Shown: positions 30,200 to 41,668 of the stretch, piece by piece
Layout of the letters: every line of letters starts with the position of its first letter
How positions within the stretch are numbered: position 1 is the stretch's first letter
Assembly: GCA_001600175.1 (NCBI GenBank)
Contig: BCJC01000001.1
Coordinates: 4,821,652 to 4,885,651 of the forward strand
Reading direction: 5' to 3'
Source: Erythrobasidium yunnanense
Taxonomy: Eukaryota; Basidiomycota; Cystobasidiomycetes; Erythrobasidiales; Erythrobasidiaceae
Length of the DNA: 64,000 nucleotides
Translations under genes and position numbers: made by a program
The notes under the pieces: model-generated
Databases searched by the model: none
Told to the model about the DNA's origin: nothing
The model's input: the letters and a program-made list of their open reading frames with translations, nothing else

Positions 30200-31596
30200 A
30201 TGCCCGTTGGACACTACGCATACGATGCGACGCTGTAAGTATCGTCTGGAACCTGTTTGTTTGGTCGATAAGAGTCTGACAGGCGAGCTGTCAATAGCAC
30301 TTTCCCTGACAAGGGCTGGCAGATTACGGTGGGCAATAGGTGCGCGTTGGCTATAGATAAGCACTGACGAAAGACGTATATACAGGCCTTCCTGGTCTTC
30401 GCTATCTGCCTAGTCGTCAACTCTGGAGTCGTTGCAAGGTACGTGTTCTTTCACGTGTAATTCGAGTTTCGGGAAATAGATGCTGATCTTTGATGTTGCG
30501 CTTGTAGACGAATGGAGCAGTACAAGAAGAACTTTACGAGTTTCAGGCCACTCGACTCGACCTGGCTCTGCGATGTGATGGCCCTAGTAGTCTTCGTCTT
30601 CTCGTAAGTCTTACCCGAGCTTGGCAGCGGAACAGTGATTGAACCCACCTATCATATCAGTTTCCTCTTCATCTTCGTCAACGGCATTTTGACTTTCGCC
30701 ATCGGAACACACCTTCATTCGACCTGCGATGCCTCAGTTACGATCTGCGTGTCGGCTGTAAGTAATCAGCGGAAGTACGAGATATACAAGAAGCTGACTT
30801 TGGTGTGGATCCCAGTTCGTATTGTCGAAAGTCGTCCTTTATCTCTACTACCTCGAACGACTTCTCCTGACGAGCTGGGCGAAGGACTCTTCCAATACTG
30901 CCATCCCACCTTTCTTGGCACGCTTCCGCTGTCGTCCCTGGCTGTTCGGGATCGGGATTTTCGTCTTCGGCGTACCTTGTGCTATTCTGCTTGGCTTCAG
31001 TCGCGGATTCCAGGTCATTTTCCATAACAATGCACTTGGCCCAGAAGCTGTAGGATGCCACGTCTTCTTGAAATGGTACTTTGCAACTCCTATCATCGTC
31101 TGGGCAGCTATCATCAATACATACATCCTTCTCGCATTCGTCTGGCCTATGAGGCGAGGTCAGCTCAAAGGAAACAATGATCTGAGACGCGTCTGCAAGT
31201 CGTCTATCTGGTCTCTGCTGGTCTCTGGTCTGTCGACTGTCATCAATCTGTCCGTCCTGCTCATCTTGAAGGGGGAACATGGTATCGAGTGTTTGCTTTG
31301 CTGCTCCATTGATGGTAAGCTCCTTGCTTTTGCACTCACACGCCTTGGTCTGACATCTTCTTTGTACATTCTTCTCAGTGATGGTCAATTCCCTCGTGCT
31401 TGCCATTATTTCGGATAAGCGCGGAGAACTCGCTTCGTTCCCTTCCCTAGCCGGCAAAGGCCAGCAGCAGACATTCGAGAACAGCGACAATCAGTCTCTG
31501 GCATCTTCGTCTTCCCCAAGACTCGCGGCCAAGAGGATGCCCTTCGAAAGCAGGCCATCCGAGGGCCCTTCTGAGGATAAGGAGGCTCATGTTTAG
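30200..31596 (+). CDS. Seven-span membrane protein of unknown function
   Basis: Not assigned to a named family. Exons begin PVGHYAYDATL, then TFPDKGWQIT, then hydrophobic spans AFLVFAICLVVNSGVVA, VMALVVFVFSFLFIFVNGIL, VLYLYYLERLLL, FGIGIFVFGVPCAILLGF, ATPIIVWAAIINTYILLAF, SIWSLLVSGLSTVINLSVLL and VMVNSLVLAII. A serine-rich cytosolic-looking tail ends in EDKEAHV. Introns follow each of the early short exons (donors at 30235, about 30443 and about 30604) and the last one has a GTAAGC donor near 31315. Charged loops and the spacing of spans resemble receptor-like fungal 7TM proteins, but it lacks the Ste3 or cAMP-receptor signatures I know. The exon 2 donor was hard to phase. Confidence 0.72.
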
Positions 31597-31928
31597 ATCG
31601 GTTTCTCCGTAAAAGTGGATGTGCTCTGTTCTGCTGGCACAGAGCTGGATCAACGGCCGTTTGGCCTATCTTCGTTGCATTGTGTGCTTAGATTTCGTTC
31701 GCGGGAATAGGGTGGACTCGGACACTCCTGGATTTAGGATCGCACTTGCAGTAAAAACGCACATTTCGGTTAGAGCATACTCAAATTGTTGAACATGACT
31801 GATACTTCTGCAAATGTTGGCACATAATTTTGCAAAACCTTACTCCTTTTTCGCTTCATGGAAACCCATCATGGAGCTGTCCGAGTCAGATATCTGCGAA
31901 CACACCACATTCAGTCTTGGAGAAGCTG
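31597..31928. other. Intergenic region between convergent genes
   Basis: No coding evidence; the span takes the 3' ends of the membrane-protein and SDR genes. Confidence 0.4.
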
Positions 31929-33419
31929 TCATGCTGGCCGTGTCGTTTGCCTCACCAATCTAACGAAGTCACTTAGCCAGATAGGCAAGCTTTTCCAAGC
32001 CCAGCTAATGCCGACCATTTTCGGTACACATAGTGGACCACCTTCTTCTCGTTCTATGCGGTCCACAATCGCTTTTGCGATCTGGTAAGGTTCTTGTAGC
32101 GGGAGTAGGAAGGCAGCTAGAGGGTTGAAAGGCTTCATTTGCGCGAAGAGAGCAGTCCGTATATGTCCGGGCATGACGAGAGATAGGCGGATACTGTCGC
32201 TTTTTCGGCTGCGGCAACATACGTATGGGTAAGGGTGGAACTGGATAAGCTTGACGGACTCGCCTTTGCCTCAGTTCGGATCTTAGGGATTCGTGCATGC
32301 CTACCACAGCATGCTTAGATGCGCAATAGTCGGCTGTCAGAGCAGTATTAGCTGAGGTCAAGCCAAACCGATCTTGTGAGAGTAACCTACTCATCATGTT
32401 GACGCCAATCTGACCCAACACGCTCGAAATATTGACGATATGCCCTTTGCCTTCCTTCAACATATCAGGTAGAAAAGCTTTGATGGTCCAGAAATGGGCG
32501 ATGGTGTTGACGTTGAAAGTCTGCCTGATTTCCTTTTCGGTGAGATCCAGAATGCTGCGGCCAGATACAACGCCTGCGTTGTTGATGATAACTGTCGGGT
32601 TGCCGACCTACGGAACAAGCGTCAGTAATGACAGTCTTGTGATAGTATAACTGCAGCGAGGATTCCTACCTCCTTGCGGACGCGTTCAGCAGCTTCCTGC
32701 ACTTGCTTGAAGTCCGACACATCGCATTGATAGAAGTGCACGTCGTTATACTCTGAGCTAGAGGCTTTCGGTGCATGTAAATCCAGCACAACTACGCTAA
32801 CTTTCTTGGTGTCCAGGATCTCGACGATGGACTTTCCGAGTCCTTGACTGCCTGTGTAAGACGTCCGGATCAGAACTTGAAGCTTGAAAGGTCTTGCGTA
32901 TATATATATGTATATACCTCCAGTAACGAGCACAACCTGCTCTGACCAGTCTATGCGATGCATGCCCAGAATACCTCGCCAGCCCTGACGCCAGCTTTTG
33001 TTCTCCCAGGCACGGCCGAAGAAAGGTAAGAACCATAGTATCCAGCATATTGCGAAGTAGATGGCGAAAGGTGTCAAGTCATCTGTTCCTGCTAGGATAC
33101 GCTTCTTTTCGGTCTGCGGGACGGGAAAGAATACGAACGAGGGAAGGAGGATTTAAACAGAGCAAAGAAGATATCGTGAAGATTAGATCGGAGAGAATGA
33201 CCGCAGAACTTGTGAAGGCTCATGCACCTGGCCGTATTTCGAGAAGAGAGCCATTCCAGCGACGAAGAAGGGGGACAGCAAGGTGTTTCGCAGGACATAG
33301 AGCATGAGATCAAAGGTCACAGCAGGCGGGGAGTGCTTGTCCATCATCTTGAGCAGCTTGCAGGAGCGAGAAGTCGCGTTGTCGAGAGGATAACCGGTTG
33401 CCGACGAACTTTGCAGCAA
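31929..33419 (-). CDS. Short-chain dehydrogenase/reductase, SDR16C-like
   Basis: NAD(P)-dependent oxidoreductase probably acting on a lipophilic alcohol or retinoid-like substrate, with an N-terminal membrane region. Exons on the minus strand: an N-terminal part (DLMLYVLRNTLLSPFFVAG, about 33347-33230), about 33077-32928 ending VVLVTGG, 32851-32670 (QGLGKSIVEIL), 32607-32391, 32333-32270 and 32199-31929. Motifs in order are VTGG|SQGLG for the cofactor, INNAG, the catalytic serine in HIVNISSVLGQ and YCASK with Tyr and Lys, then MPGHIRT. The last intron (32269-32200) needs a GC donor; the one at 32927-32852 contains a TATATA run. The splice between the first two N-terminal exons could not be phased. 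Confidence 0.85.
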
Positions 33420-33547
33420 GTAGTTGGCGCCTTACATTGTCATCTTCAAGGAAGATTCAAAGTCATCGTAGACATCTGTCAGTTCTGCCATCTGAAGTCA
33501 AAGAATTGGTTGCTTCTTGAGCTGTCATCGATTACAAACAGACTGCC

Positions 33548-34442
33548 ATGAACCGTATCTTTGGGTCTACATCCAGCGGGAGGCCTAAACCTTCATTACA
33601 AGATGCTATAACATCGACAGACTCGCGCATTGATGGGATTCAAGTCAAAGTAAAGAAGCTCGACGGCGAATTGGCGCGGTACAGGGACCAAATGAAGCGC
33701 ATGAAGGACGGCGCTGGAAAGGTAGCCCTACTGATTCATCAAGACCACTCAGAAACCTCGTCTGATATGGTTATCCCTTTGCGACTCAGCAAGCCGTGCA
33801 ACAACGCGCACTCCGGGTACTGAAACAACGGAAACTGTCAGTGCTAACAATTGTCTAGATGTGTCGAGATTGCTTACATTCATTATATTACAGCTACGAG
33901 AGTCAGATAGAGCAGCTACAACAGCAGACCTGGAACATGGAACAAGCGTCGATGACGACGGAGAACCTACGAAACACAATGGCTACAGTCGATGCTATGA
34001 AGGTTGCAAACAAGGAGCTCAAGAAGCAGTATGGCAAGATTGATGTTGACAAGATTGAGAGCATACACTATGATATGGAGGATCTGATCGAGTCGGCAAA
34101 CGAGATCCAGGAGAGCATGTCAAGGACGTATGGCGTACCGGAAGAGCTAGATGAAGCAGATCTACAAGCAGGTGCGTGTTGAGAGGCCGCTTTTATTGGT
34201 GGCCAGACGAGCTGACCATGAACAACAGAGCTGGACGCGCTGGAGGACGACCTGGCTTTCGAATCTGTCAATGGCGACTCTGAAGCCATACCGTCATATT
34301 TGCGTGACGAAATACATGAGCAATTACCGGACTTGGTGGAGCCGGAAGCGAAAGAGGTGTGTCTTGGCCGTCTTCGACTCAGTGCTGCGAAGCTAAGCGC
34401 AACTCCCGACAGGCCGACAAGCAGGCTGCGAAAGCTGTCTGA
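33548..34442 (+). CDS. VPS60: ESCRT-III-associated protein Vps60/CHMP5
   Basis: Acts late in multivesicular body formation, linking ESCRT-III to Vta1-Vps4. Five exons (33548-33721, 33790-33836, 33894-34171, 34229-34356, 34413-34442) splice in phase to 218 residues, the family's usual length. The start MNRIFGSTSSGRPKPSLQDA, the basic helix VKVKKLDGELARYRDQMKRM, then ALRVLKQRKLYESQIEQL and the Snf7 core ENLRNTMATVDAMKVANKEL are characteristic. The acidic C-terminal helix ELDALEDDLAFE carries the likely MIM-type contact. The gene is divergent from the SDR gene with about 130 bp between start codons. Confidence 0.94.
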
Positions 34443-34617
34443 GACTGTGTCCGAGAGCCCTTATGCTAGTCCTCTGTGTTTGTTGTTTCAAGCCGTCCCG
34501 CAAGACGAGGCATACTGTACCGAATCGCGTTTGAACGACAGGGTATACTGGATACTACCATAACATGCGATGCGATGCTACACTACCACTTCTACTGCCT
34601 CACTCTATGCTATGCTA

Positions 34618-37600
34618 CTACGGTGCGGGCTGAACAAGCCGACAATTGACAAGCCAGTGTCCATTTACGATAACGGGCGTTTTCGCCAGATCTTCAGCCA
34701 GGTCTGCATTGTTGGCCGTACTGACTGGCGCTGGCGCTGGTGTAGGCGAAGTCGTCGGAGGGACCAGCCGTACTGAGACAGGCTCGGCGGTACCAGCTAA
34801 TGCCTTCGAAATGGCTTCACTCCCGCTTTTGGCAGCGAGAACGACCGGGATTTGGTCCAGAATGTGCGCGAGCTCTGTATCGTCTGCTGAAGGAACGAGA
34901 AGCTGCTCTTCCTCATTGAGCACAATGAGACCGACAGCTCCTGCTTTTGCAGCCTGGTTCATCTTTTGAGCGAATGTGCATTTGCCGCGGCGGACGACCG
35001 CTATAACCGATAGCTGGTCAATCTCATATATATCACAGCCCTGCTTGTTATCTTCGGATACCTGCATGAGGATGAAAGACTTGTTGAGCGCCAGCACTTC
35101 CTCTGGATCCGGCCCAAAAGCAGCTTTTGAGGCCACTACTTCTGCTATTTCCATTCCTGCCTGGTCCTCCATCCTGAAGGTGACTGTAGGTGCAGGAAGC
35201 ACGATATGGTCCCCTATATATGCGTCCGGCAGCAGTGCGAGCATCACGCTCGGGTCCGCTAAGAAGACCGTCGATGAAGATGATACTCGATAAGGACCAA
35301 TTCGTGTAATGTCGTAGCCTCCGTTATTGTCTATCCGACGGGTGATCTGGATTCGTAGACCTTGGATAGACCGGATCAGATAGCTGTTCGTAGCTACGTT
35401 AGGCTCGACTTTGCTGAGTGGTGGTGAGAAGTCTTCCTTTTCGTCGCCGGTAGCGAAGAGAAGCGATATAACGTAGTCCTGATAAGGGTGTCAACTAAAT
35501 TCCGGCTACATATAGCATTTGCAGATCGAGCTCACCTCCACGTTAGGTGACTCGCAGAAACCAGTAGGCAGCCAGATCCCAGTCCGCAGCGCTTCGGTCT
35601 CGTTCAGAACTATCCCTACCAGTCCCCGAGCGTATTCCATATCCTTCCGATGCTGTATACCAGGCTGCAGTTCATGCACCACTTTCGAGGCATTGCCGCT
35701 ATGACGAGCAGACGAGACGGGGTCGAAGCGAGGACATATTTGGGCTTCACCCTTTCGAGACTTAGGAGGTGCTTTTAGGTATTTCTTGTCGAGCGCCAGG
35801 TAGTGCCCCTCGGTCGTGAAGACTGCATTGCTGGCATCGTGGTTGATTGGGTTGTCGTCGTCGAAGAGGAGGTATAGGTACTGTTCAATTCAACCGAGTC
35901 AGTCAAGGAAATGTTGATCGGATCATGCAACCCACAGGAAGTGTCTCTGCAATGACGAAGGAGTGCATCCTATCCTGCTGTTTCCCGTCTATGACGTTCT
36001 CAAGCGCAGCCAGCCCACACTCGACTCGTGTCCTATTTGAGATATCATGAATCACCCGTTCACCAAAGCGCAAGTATGAATCTTCTTTCGTAGCTCGGTA
36101 GAGGAATAAAGTCGATTCGACGAGCTCGGGCCGGAGAGGCCAGGGAAAACTCTCTGCTCGCCGTGCTTGGGTATTGAACACTTCGGGAGAAGCTGAGTAG
36201 TGCTCCCAGAGCATTTGATGACTTCAGTGTTTTGTCAGCTACGGTCACACATCGTGTTAGGACAAGAGCTTACTTACACGGCGTGTGCCTTTATCGCTCT
36301 GTATATCAATGGGATGAGCTGTAAATCGGACGCACGGATGACAGGTATCATAACTCACGATTCGACATCTCCCATGGTGACCTGTAGGCCAGGAAAGAAA
36401 GCTGAAAGAGAATCGACATTGACGCTCGCCAGAGCGCCCGTGTTCATATTGACGGCTCTGTACTGTAGTACACTTATACCATCAGCACTAATGCTAGTTG
36501 ACGCAAACGATCAAGGCTTACCCAGAATCCGTCGTTGCTCCGTTGATATTTCATGACTGCAGCATAGGCTTCGGACCATATGCGATAGTACTCGTCGTCG
36601 CCGAGAAGAAGGTACGCTTTTGCGACGTATTCGAAGAAAGAATCTATGCCCGCGCCCGTGCTTGACATGTGTGATATCCAGTTCTGGGGGAAAAGAGAAT
36701 GGCTGAGCAGGCACGATATGACAGCGAAGATCAGCTTACGCCTGTTTGCTGCGAGATAGTGGATGAGATCAGCCTGAGCCAAGCTTCTCGTGAATATACG
36801 ACGAGACTTACGACATTTATGGTATTTCCAAGCAGCGAAAGCGGAGACCGACGATTCCATAATGAGAAGAGCGCTTTGCGGGCGACTTGCTGAGACACAT
36901 ACCCTTAGCGGCCCCCTCGCCGTATGTTGTGAGGCAGCCCACCTCAAAGATCGGATCATCCGTCAGCCGACTCAACGTCGCAAATTCCAACAGTAGACTT
37001 CCAGCAGCCGCTGAGCAAGTCTCCATATTTTCCGCTCTGGATAAGCCATGTCGTAAATTCACGCGTGCCCATGGTAGGCCTGTAAGACTGTGTTGAAAAG
37101 CTGGAAGAAGGCGCCTGCCTAGATCGTGTGCTAGGTAGAGTAGCTCGTCTGAATACCATGGTAGGGCGAAGCCATGTTTTGGGGAAGTCGCGTATATGTG
37201 GGCCGAGAGCTGTATCAGGTGTCAACTGTCGCACGTAGGGGGAAAAGATGAGGGCGGAAGCATACCAAACCGCCCATGACGCGGATAGTCACTTCGAAGA
37301 CTTGTACTTTCGAGTCCAAGTCAAAGTTGACGGTATTTATGACGAGTCGGACAGCGTCCTCGAAACCTTTCTTGTCACCTAGCAGGACGAAGCTGTCCAG
37401 TGAGTCTATGAGAGTGAGGGAAAAGCCGCCCATGACATCGTTGATCTCGTTCTCGCTGCCTGTATTGTCTCGTGCTGCATGTCGTTCGCATAGGCATCCT
37501 AAGCTTTATTCTGGGCTGGTGAAGATGCAGATAAGCTCACACAAGCCGACACAGCTCAATGGCTTGAGCTCGTCTGCTGGAAAGGCATTCTTCATGTCTG

Positions 37601-37894
37601 ATGGCATAGTATAGGGGTCAGGCCTCTTTCCAGGCAATCCAGGCGCAAGACTGACAGGAGTTGAAAGCATGGTACCAAGTATCCTTCGTCAGATCCCTGC
37701 GAGCTTGCTTCAGTCAGATTACACTAGTAGAAAGTCGAGACGCTTAGGCACCGAAGCTCCAGTCTTCGCGCTGTTGACATCGCGTTGCATAATGTATATG
37801 AGCATTGGAATATCAGTATCGCTATCAGATATACGATGAGCTGGAAAGGGCGCCATCGCATCGCTTGAAGTGCGACTAAGCATAAGCCCGTCAT
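34618..37894 (-). CDS. EDEM-type alpha-mannosidase-like protein (GH47) with PA domain
   Basis: ER quality-control lectin/mannosidase that marks misfolded glycoproteins for degradation. The ATG at 37894 begins a short N-terminus with one hydrophobic span (FQLIVYLIAILIFQCSYTL), a signal anchor. GH47 segments follow across many short introns: MKNAFPADELKPLSCVG, NDVMGGFSLTLIDSLDSFVL, VFEVTIRVMGGL, GAGIDSFFEYVAKAYLLLGD, RPELVESTLFLYRATKED and DRMHSFVIAETL. A C-terminal protease-associated domain is seen in IAVVRRGKCTFAQKMNQAAK and GAVGLIVLNEEEQ. The GH47-PA order resembles EDEM3. I did not fix every exon edge (roughly 36235-36470, 36700-36760, 36900-37090 and others are intronic). Confidence 0.88.
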
Positions 37895-37947
37895 TGGAAA
37901 TTCAAGGTTGCCTCTTTTCCTCCATCACCCATTTAGCAATTGTTACA

Positions 37948-39366
37948 ATGTCCGATTATGCTTCTTCAGTACTGGGAGCTGCACTACTGCAAGGTGAGTC
38001 GTCTATCTCACACAAATGATGGCAGAAATACTGACTCTGGGCCGCAGGATGGGTAAGCTGGCTCAAACTCCAAGGATAATCAGCAAGAAGACTGACCATG
38101 ATCCCTACAACAATTTCAGACCATGTCCGCGCAAGAATGCAAGCTGCCAGACTGTCCCGGCTGTCCTCTGATGGTCTCGAAAGACGGCAAAGAGAGCTTC
38201 TGCGCGAGGTTCGTCACACCTATCCAACACATATCATCATATATAATCTCAACGCATGCTTGCAGATGCGACGGAGGCGCCAAAGTCGGCCTACCACGAC
38301 CCGGTTTCGTTGAACCTCTCGCACAAAGCCTAGCAGCAAAGACGCGAGCCAGCTCGCCTTCATCCAGTCATCAAGGTCTGTTAATAGACGAGAATGAAGA
38401 TGTTCCAGCTTCCTCTGCACCAGATACGCCGCCTACACCTCTTTCGCATCTTTCACCGCCCGCTTCTCCTACTCAAGATGCTGCTGCTGGTGATGTACAA
38501 CCTGTGGACCCTGCGACTCTTGTGGCACGACGTCAGCAAGCGGATCGAGCGAGCGCAGCTATTGGGCAGAAGCTGCTTCAAGGCTGGGCGTTGCTAGGTG
38601 AAGGCTGCCAGAACGAGAGCTGTAATGGCGTACCTCTGATGAGGAGGCCTAATCCCAATCGAAATGTAAAGAGGGACGAAGCGAGTACTTCTTCATCGTC
38701 GTCGACAGCGCAGGCAGTCAAGCTGGTAGCGGATCCAAGGAGGTTATGCGTTACGTGTGATAGAGACTATCTGCGAGAAGCGGACCTGCCACAATGGAAT
38801 GAATACCTCGCACAGCAGCAAGGACCAGCTTCGACATCAGATATAGCACAACTCAACGTGCCGACAAGCGAGACGACCGATGAGGGAGCTGTGGTGCATC
38901 ATGCAGCGGCCAAGAAGCGCAGATTCAGCACGCAACCGACAAATCAACCACAAGCTGGAAATACAGCGAGATCTGGCGTGGCAGCAGGCAAGAGGAGAGC
39001 GCTGCCGGATGAGACTGTGAGCCGTTCTTGCGAGCTCGACTGGAGTTCAACTAAATGTACATCCCTTCGCAGTCAAAACGACAAGAACCAAGGTCTATAG
39101 CTCCAGTAGCATCTCTTCCTACCAATATTGCAGCGAAAGAACCGACTGTTCCAGCTAGAACTCCTCCGCAACCGCAATCAGAAGCCATCTCACGCGCCAT
39201 TGCATCGCTCGAGAAGGCAGTCAACACGATATCAGACAATATCGAGTCACGCTGTGGGCCATCAAGAGCTGGAGTTGCGGAAGTTGGGGAGATTGCAGCT
39301 ATTGCTGAGCATTTAGCTAGGACGGTGAAGGCGCTGCAGGATGTCAGGACTATGTGTCACATCTAG
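37948..39366 (+). CDS. ZNRD2/Sjogren autoantigen p27-like protein, double zinc-ribbon
   Basis: Exons 37948-37993, 38048-38052, 38120-38208, 38266-39016 and 39073-39366 splice in phase to 394 residues. The Auto_anti-p27 module appears twice. The first is ALLQGWTMSAQECKLPDCPG with CPLM and a distal CARCDGG (about residues 12-50). The second is LLQGWALLGEGCQNESCNG with VPLM and a distal RRLCVTCDRDYL. Exon 2 is only 5 nt (GATGG, supplying most of the Gly-Trp pair), with introns of 54 and 67 nt around it. The linker is serine/proline-rich and the C-terminus is helical (ISRAIASLEKAVNTISDNIE). The human protein binds TNKS2 and has been linked to centromeres; the role in fungi is unknown. Its start lies 53 bp from the divergent EDEM gene. 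Confidence 0.85.
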
Positions 39367-39536
39367 GCCGCAGCAGTGTTGTATCAGCACAAAGACGGTC
39401 TTCAGGCTTCTCAGATCTTGCTTCTTTCACTGCGCACTTCGAGACGGCGTAGGACGTGAAACGAGTTGACCTTCCAAAAAAGACGACAAGTGGAGAGAAC
39501 AACGGTGCTGATCGATGAAAAGAGGATGCTACTGCT

Positions 39537-40516
39537 TTAGACCTCAGCTAGGGGAGCAGGCTCCTTGAACTCTGAGATTCCGACTTTTGCGCCTTTATCA
39601 TCTACGCCCTGATCACCGTGGCTCTCTAGCAGCTTTCCTAGGTCGAATCGGGGTGCTTTGAGGATCTTTACTTTTCGGATGTAGACGTTTTGCAAAGGGT
39701 AGATGCCTTGGGATGCCTTCTCGATCTCCTTGCCCATGACTTCGGGGATGAGTTTCTAGATAACGAAGAAGGGATGTTGGCATTAGCATGGTGAGGAGAT
39801 GAAGAAGAAGTGGGCGTGGACTGACCTGAACAAGTTCCTTCAAGTCGCAGCTGGTTGACTCCTTTGTCATGATTTCAAACATCTTTTGCCTGATCTCCTT
39901 GACCTGAGCCGACTGAGCATATGTGGTCTTCTTGACCTGATTAGGGCGCTTCTTTGTGAAACCGATAGCGAAGAGTCTGAGGAGGTATCCATCTGTCGTG
40001 CGAACATCGACGTGTGCCTCGATGAGGGTCTGCCATTTTCTGACGAGCGAGCGCAGCTTGTCCGAGGTGATGTCCATGCCGTAGAAGGATGTAAGGCAGT
40101 TCTTGCCCTGCACTTCGTCGATGCGTAGCTTGACCTTGCGGAAAGCCTGCTCGTCGTCCTTGTTCAAATCGGCGAGCGAAAACTCCATGATGCGTCCCTT
40201 CAAGGCGTCGTTGGCGTTTTCTGTATATCGTATACTCTTTAGCCTATTGCTCCATCTTGCGTTGCTGTTCTTGAGTAGCACCCACTCATTCCCTGAGATC
40301 GGTTGACCAAGGTCTTTCCGACCTGCTTTGTGTCGAAGCCGCTAGCCTTGATGTCGTACCACTGATAACACAACACCATCGTATTAGCATTCGTAGATCC
40401 CTCTTGAATCCTCTTAATGGAGTATCACTCGCTTCTTTGCGGGAGAAAGGGTCGACCTTTGCCTTCTTGATTCCCTTCTTGCCCTTCGACAAGCGCTTGT
40501 TCTTTCCGACAGCCAT
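39537..40516 (-). CDS. RPS1: 40S ribosomal protein eS1
   Basis: Exons on the minus strand (40516-40433, 40361-40286, 40220-39826, 39755-39537) splice in phase to 257 residues, matching eS1 length. The protein opens [20 protein letters not shown] and continues [78 protein letters not shown] and [14 protein letters not shown]. The first intron has a GC donor (GCGAGT at 40432) because RKE|WYDIKA is only in frame that way. The last two have ordinary GT donors. The gene is convergent with the ZNRD2-like gene, 171 bp apart. Confidence 0.96.
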
Positions 40517-41668
40517 GATGCTATGAAGAGGTGTAAGTCGTGTACGCAGGGTCTCTCTGAGATGTCGTTACTCACAGTTTTGGTGTTCGCGGGAAAGGCA
40601 AGGGAAGAAAGTTGGCAAGGCCTCTGCGAAAAAAGAGGAGTGATCGAAAATTTCGAGGCTGCAGCGGAGGCCGCTGAAGTTCATGCAAAAATTGAAAAAG
40701 GGGTTGCATGCAGCGCATTCAGCAGCTCCCTGTAGCAGCGCAGAGCTTCGCAACCATCTGCAGTTTGCTGCGCCGCTGAGCGCTGCATTTTGTCGCCTCT
40801 CAGAGAGGCCCCCTCGAGAATCGATGTTTGCATACGATATTGTCTCATCGCGAAGCTCCCCTACGACTCTGAACACTATCTGGATGTGCTATTCGCGAGT
40901 CTTCTTTTCCCAATCCCCGCCTCTTGATATGCCGTTCCGTCCTTCAGGCGGTATTTCTTCGAGATGCATGAAACTGTATCAAATCGTACATGCTCTCCTC
41001 TATGCGTGTGAGAGTACTCGACAGACAATTCAGTCCCTCAGGCGCCTATCTCAGCAGCGAACATGCAACTTTTAACAAGCTGGAAGAACCGCCATCGAGA
41101 CATGGAACCCAGTAAACCCTCTATTCATATGAAGAACCACCCATCTCGAAGCTCCGTCCTATCGAGACTCGAGCCCACAAGGAACGTGAACAGCCAATGA
41201 CTAATAGTTTGCCTTTCAGCCTCAGCCTAGAATCTCGTCCATTCGGGCGCGTTCAGATCGGTACCTTCGCAAGACGGCCTGGTCATCGGATTGCAAGCAC
41301 ACATCTTCTTCCTCTGTAGCAATGATTAGGTCTCTCGTTGCTGAATCTCCACTTGTTGACTTTCTCCGATGCAACGTACGTCCGCTCGATCAGATCGAAC
41401 CTTTAGCCGGATCTGCTGCTTTTAGGCCTTGTCGTAGCTGCGTAAGTAAGTATGTAATAGCAATGTCCTATATACGCTAGTCATGTCGATAATTATCGAT
41501 TAGACGGTCCTGTGAGGGCATGAGTTCAGTTGCTTGGCCTTTATAAGCACTCTCTGCCTCCTTAACACAGACGGGATATACAACCATGTTTATACTGAAA
41601 AGACACGCTGACAAAGAGCCTAGGCACCCGTTTAGAAGACTTCTTGTAGACGATAAAACGATGCTACA
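40517..41668. other. Long intergenic region
   Basis: About 1.15 kb between the eS1 start and the PRE8 stop. Short open frames on both strands show no motif or consistent splice structure. It contains the eS1 promoter; a purine-rich stretch (AAGGCAAGGGAAGAAAG, about 40596) precedes the gene. Confidence 0.4.

Noticed and set aside
30738-31490. 250-residue minus-strand frame
   Set aside because: Antisense of the hydrophobic exons of the membrane protein; charged composition is the usual antisense pattern.
30200-31596. Pheromone receptor Ste3
   Set aside because: It has about seven spans, but lacks the Ste3 signatures and the usual N-terminal span directly at the start; the DKGWQIT loop and serine-rich tail do not fit.
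34646-34969. Plus-strand frame of 107 residues
   Set aside because: Antisense shadow of the PA domain of the EDEM gene.
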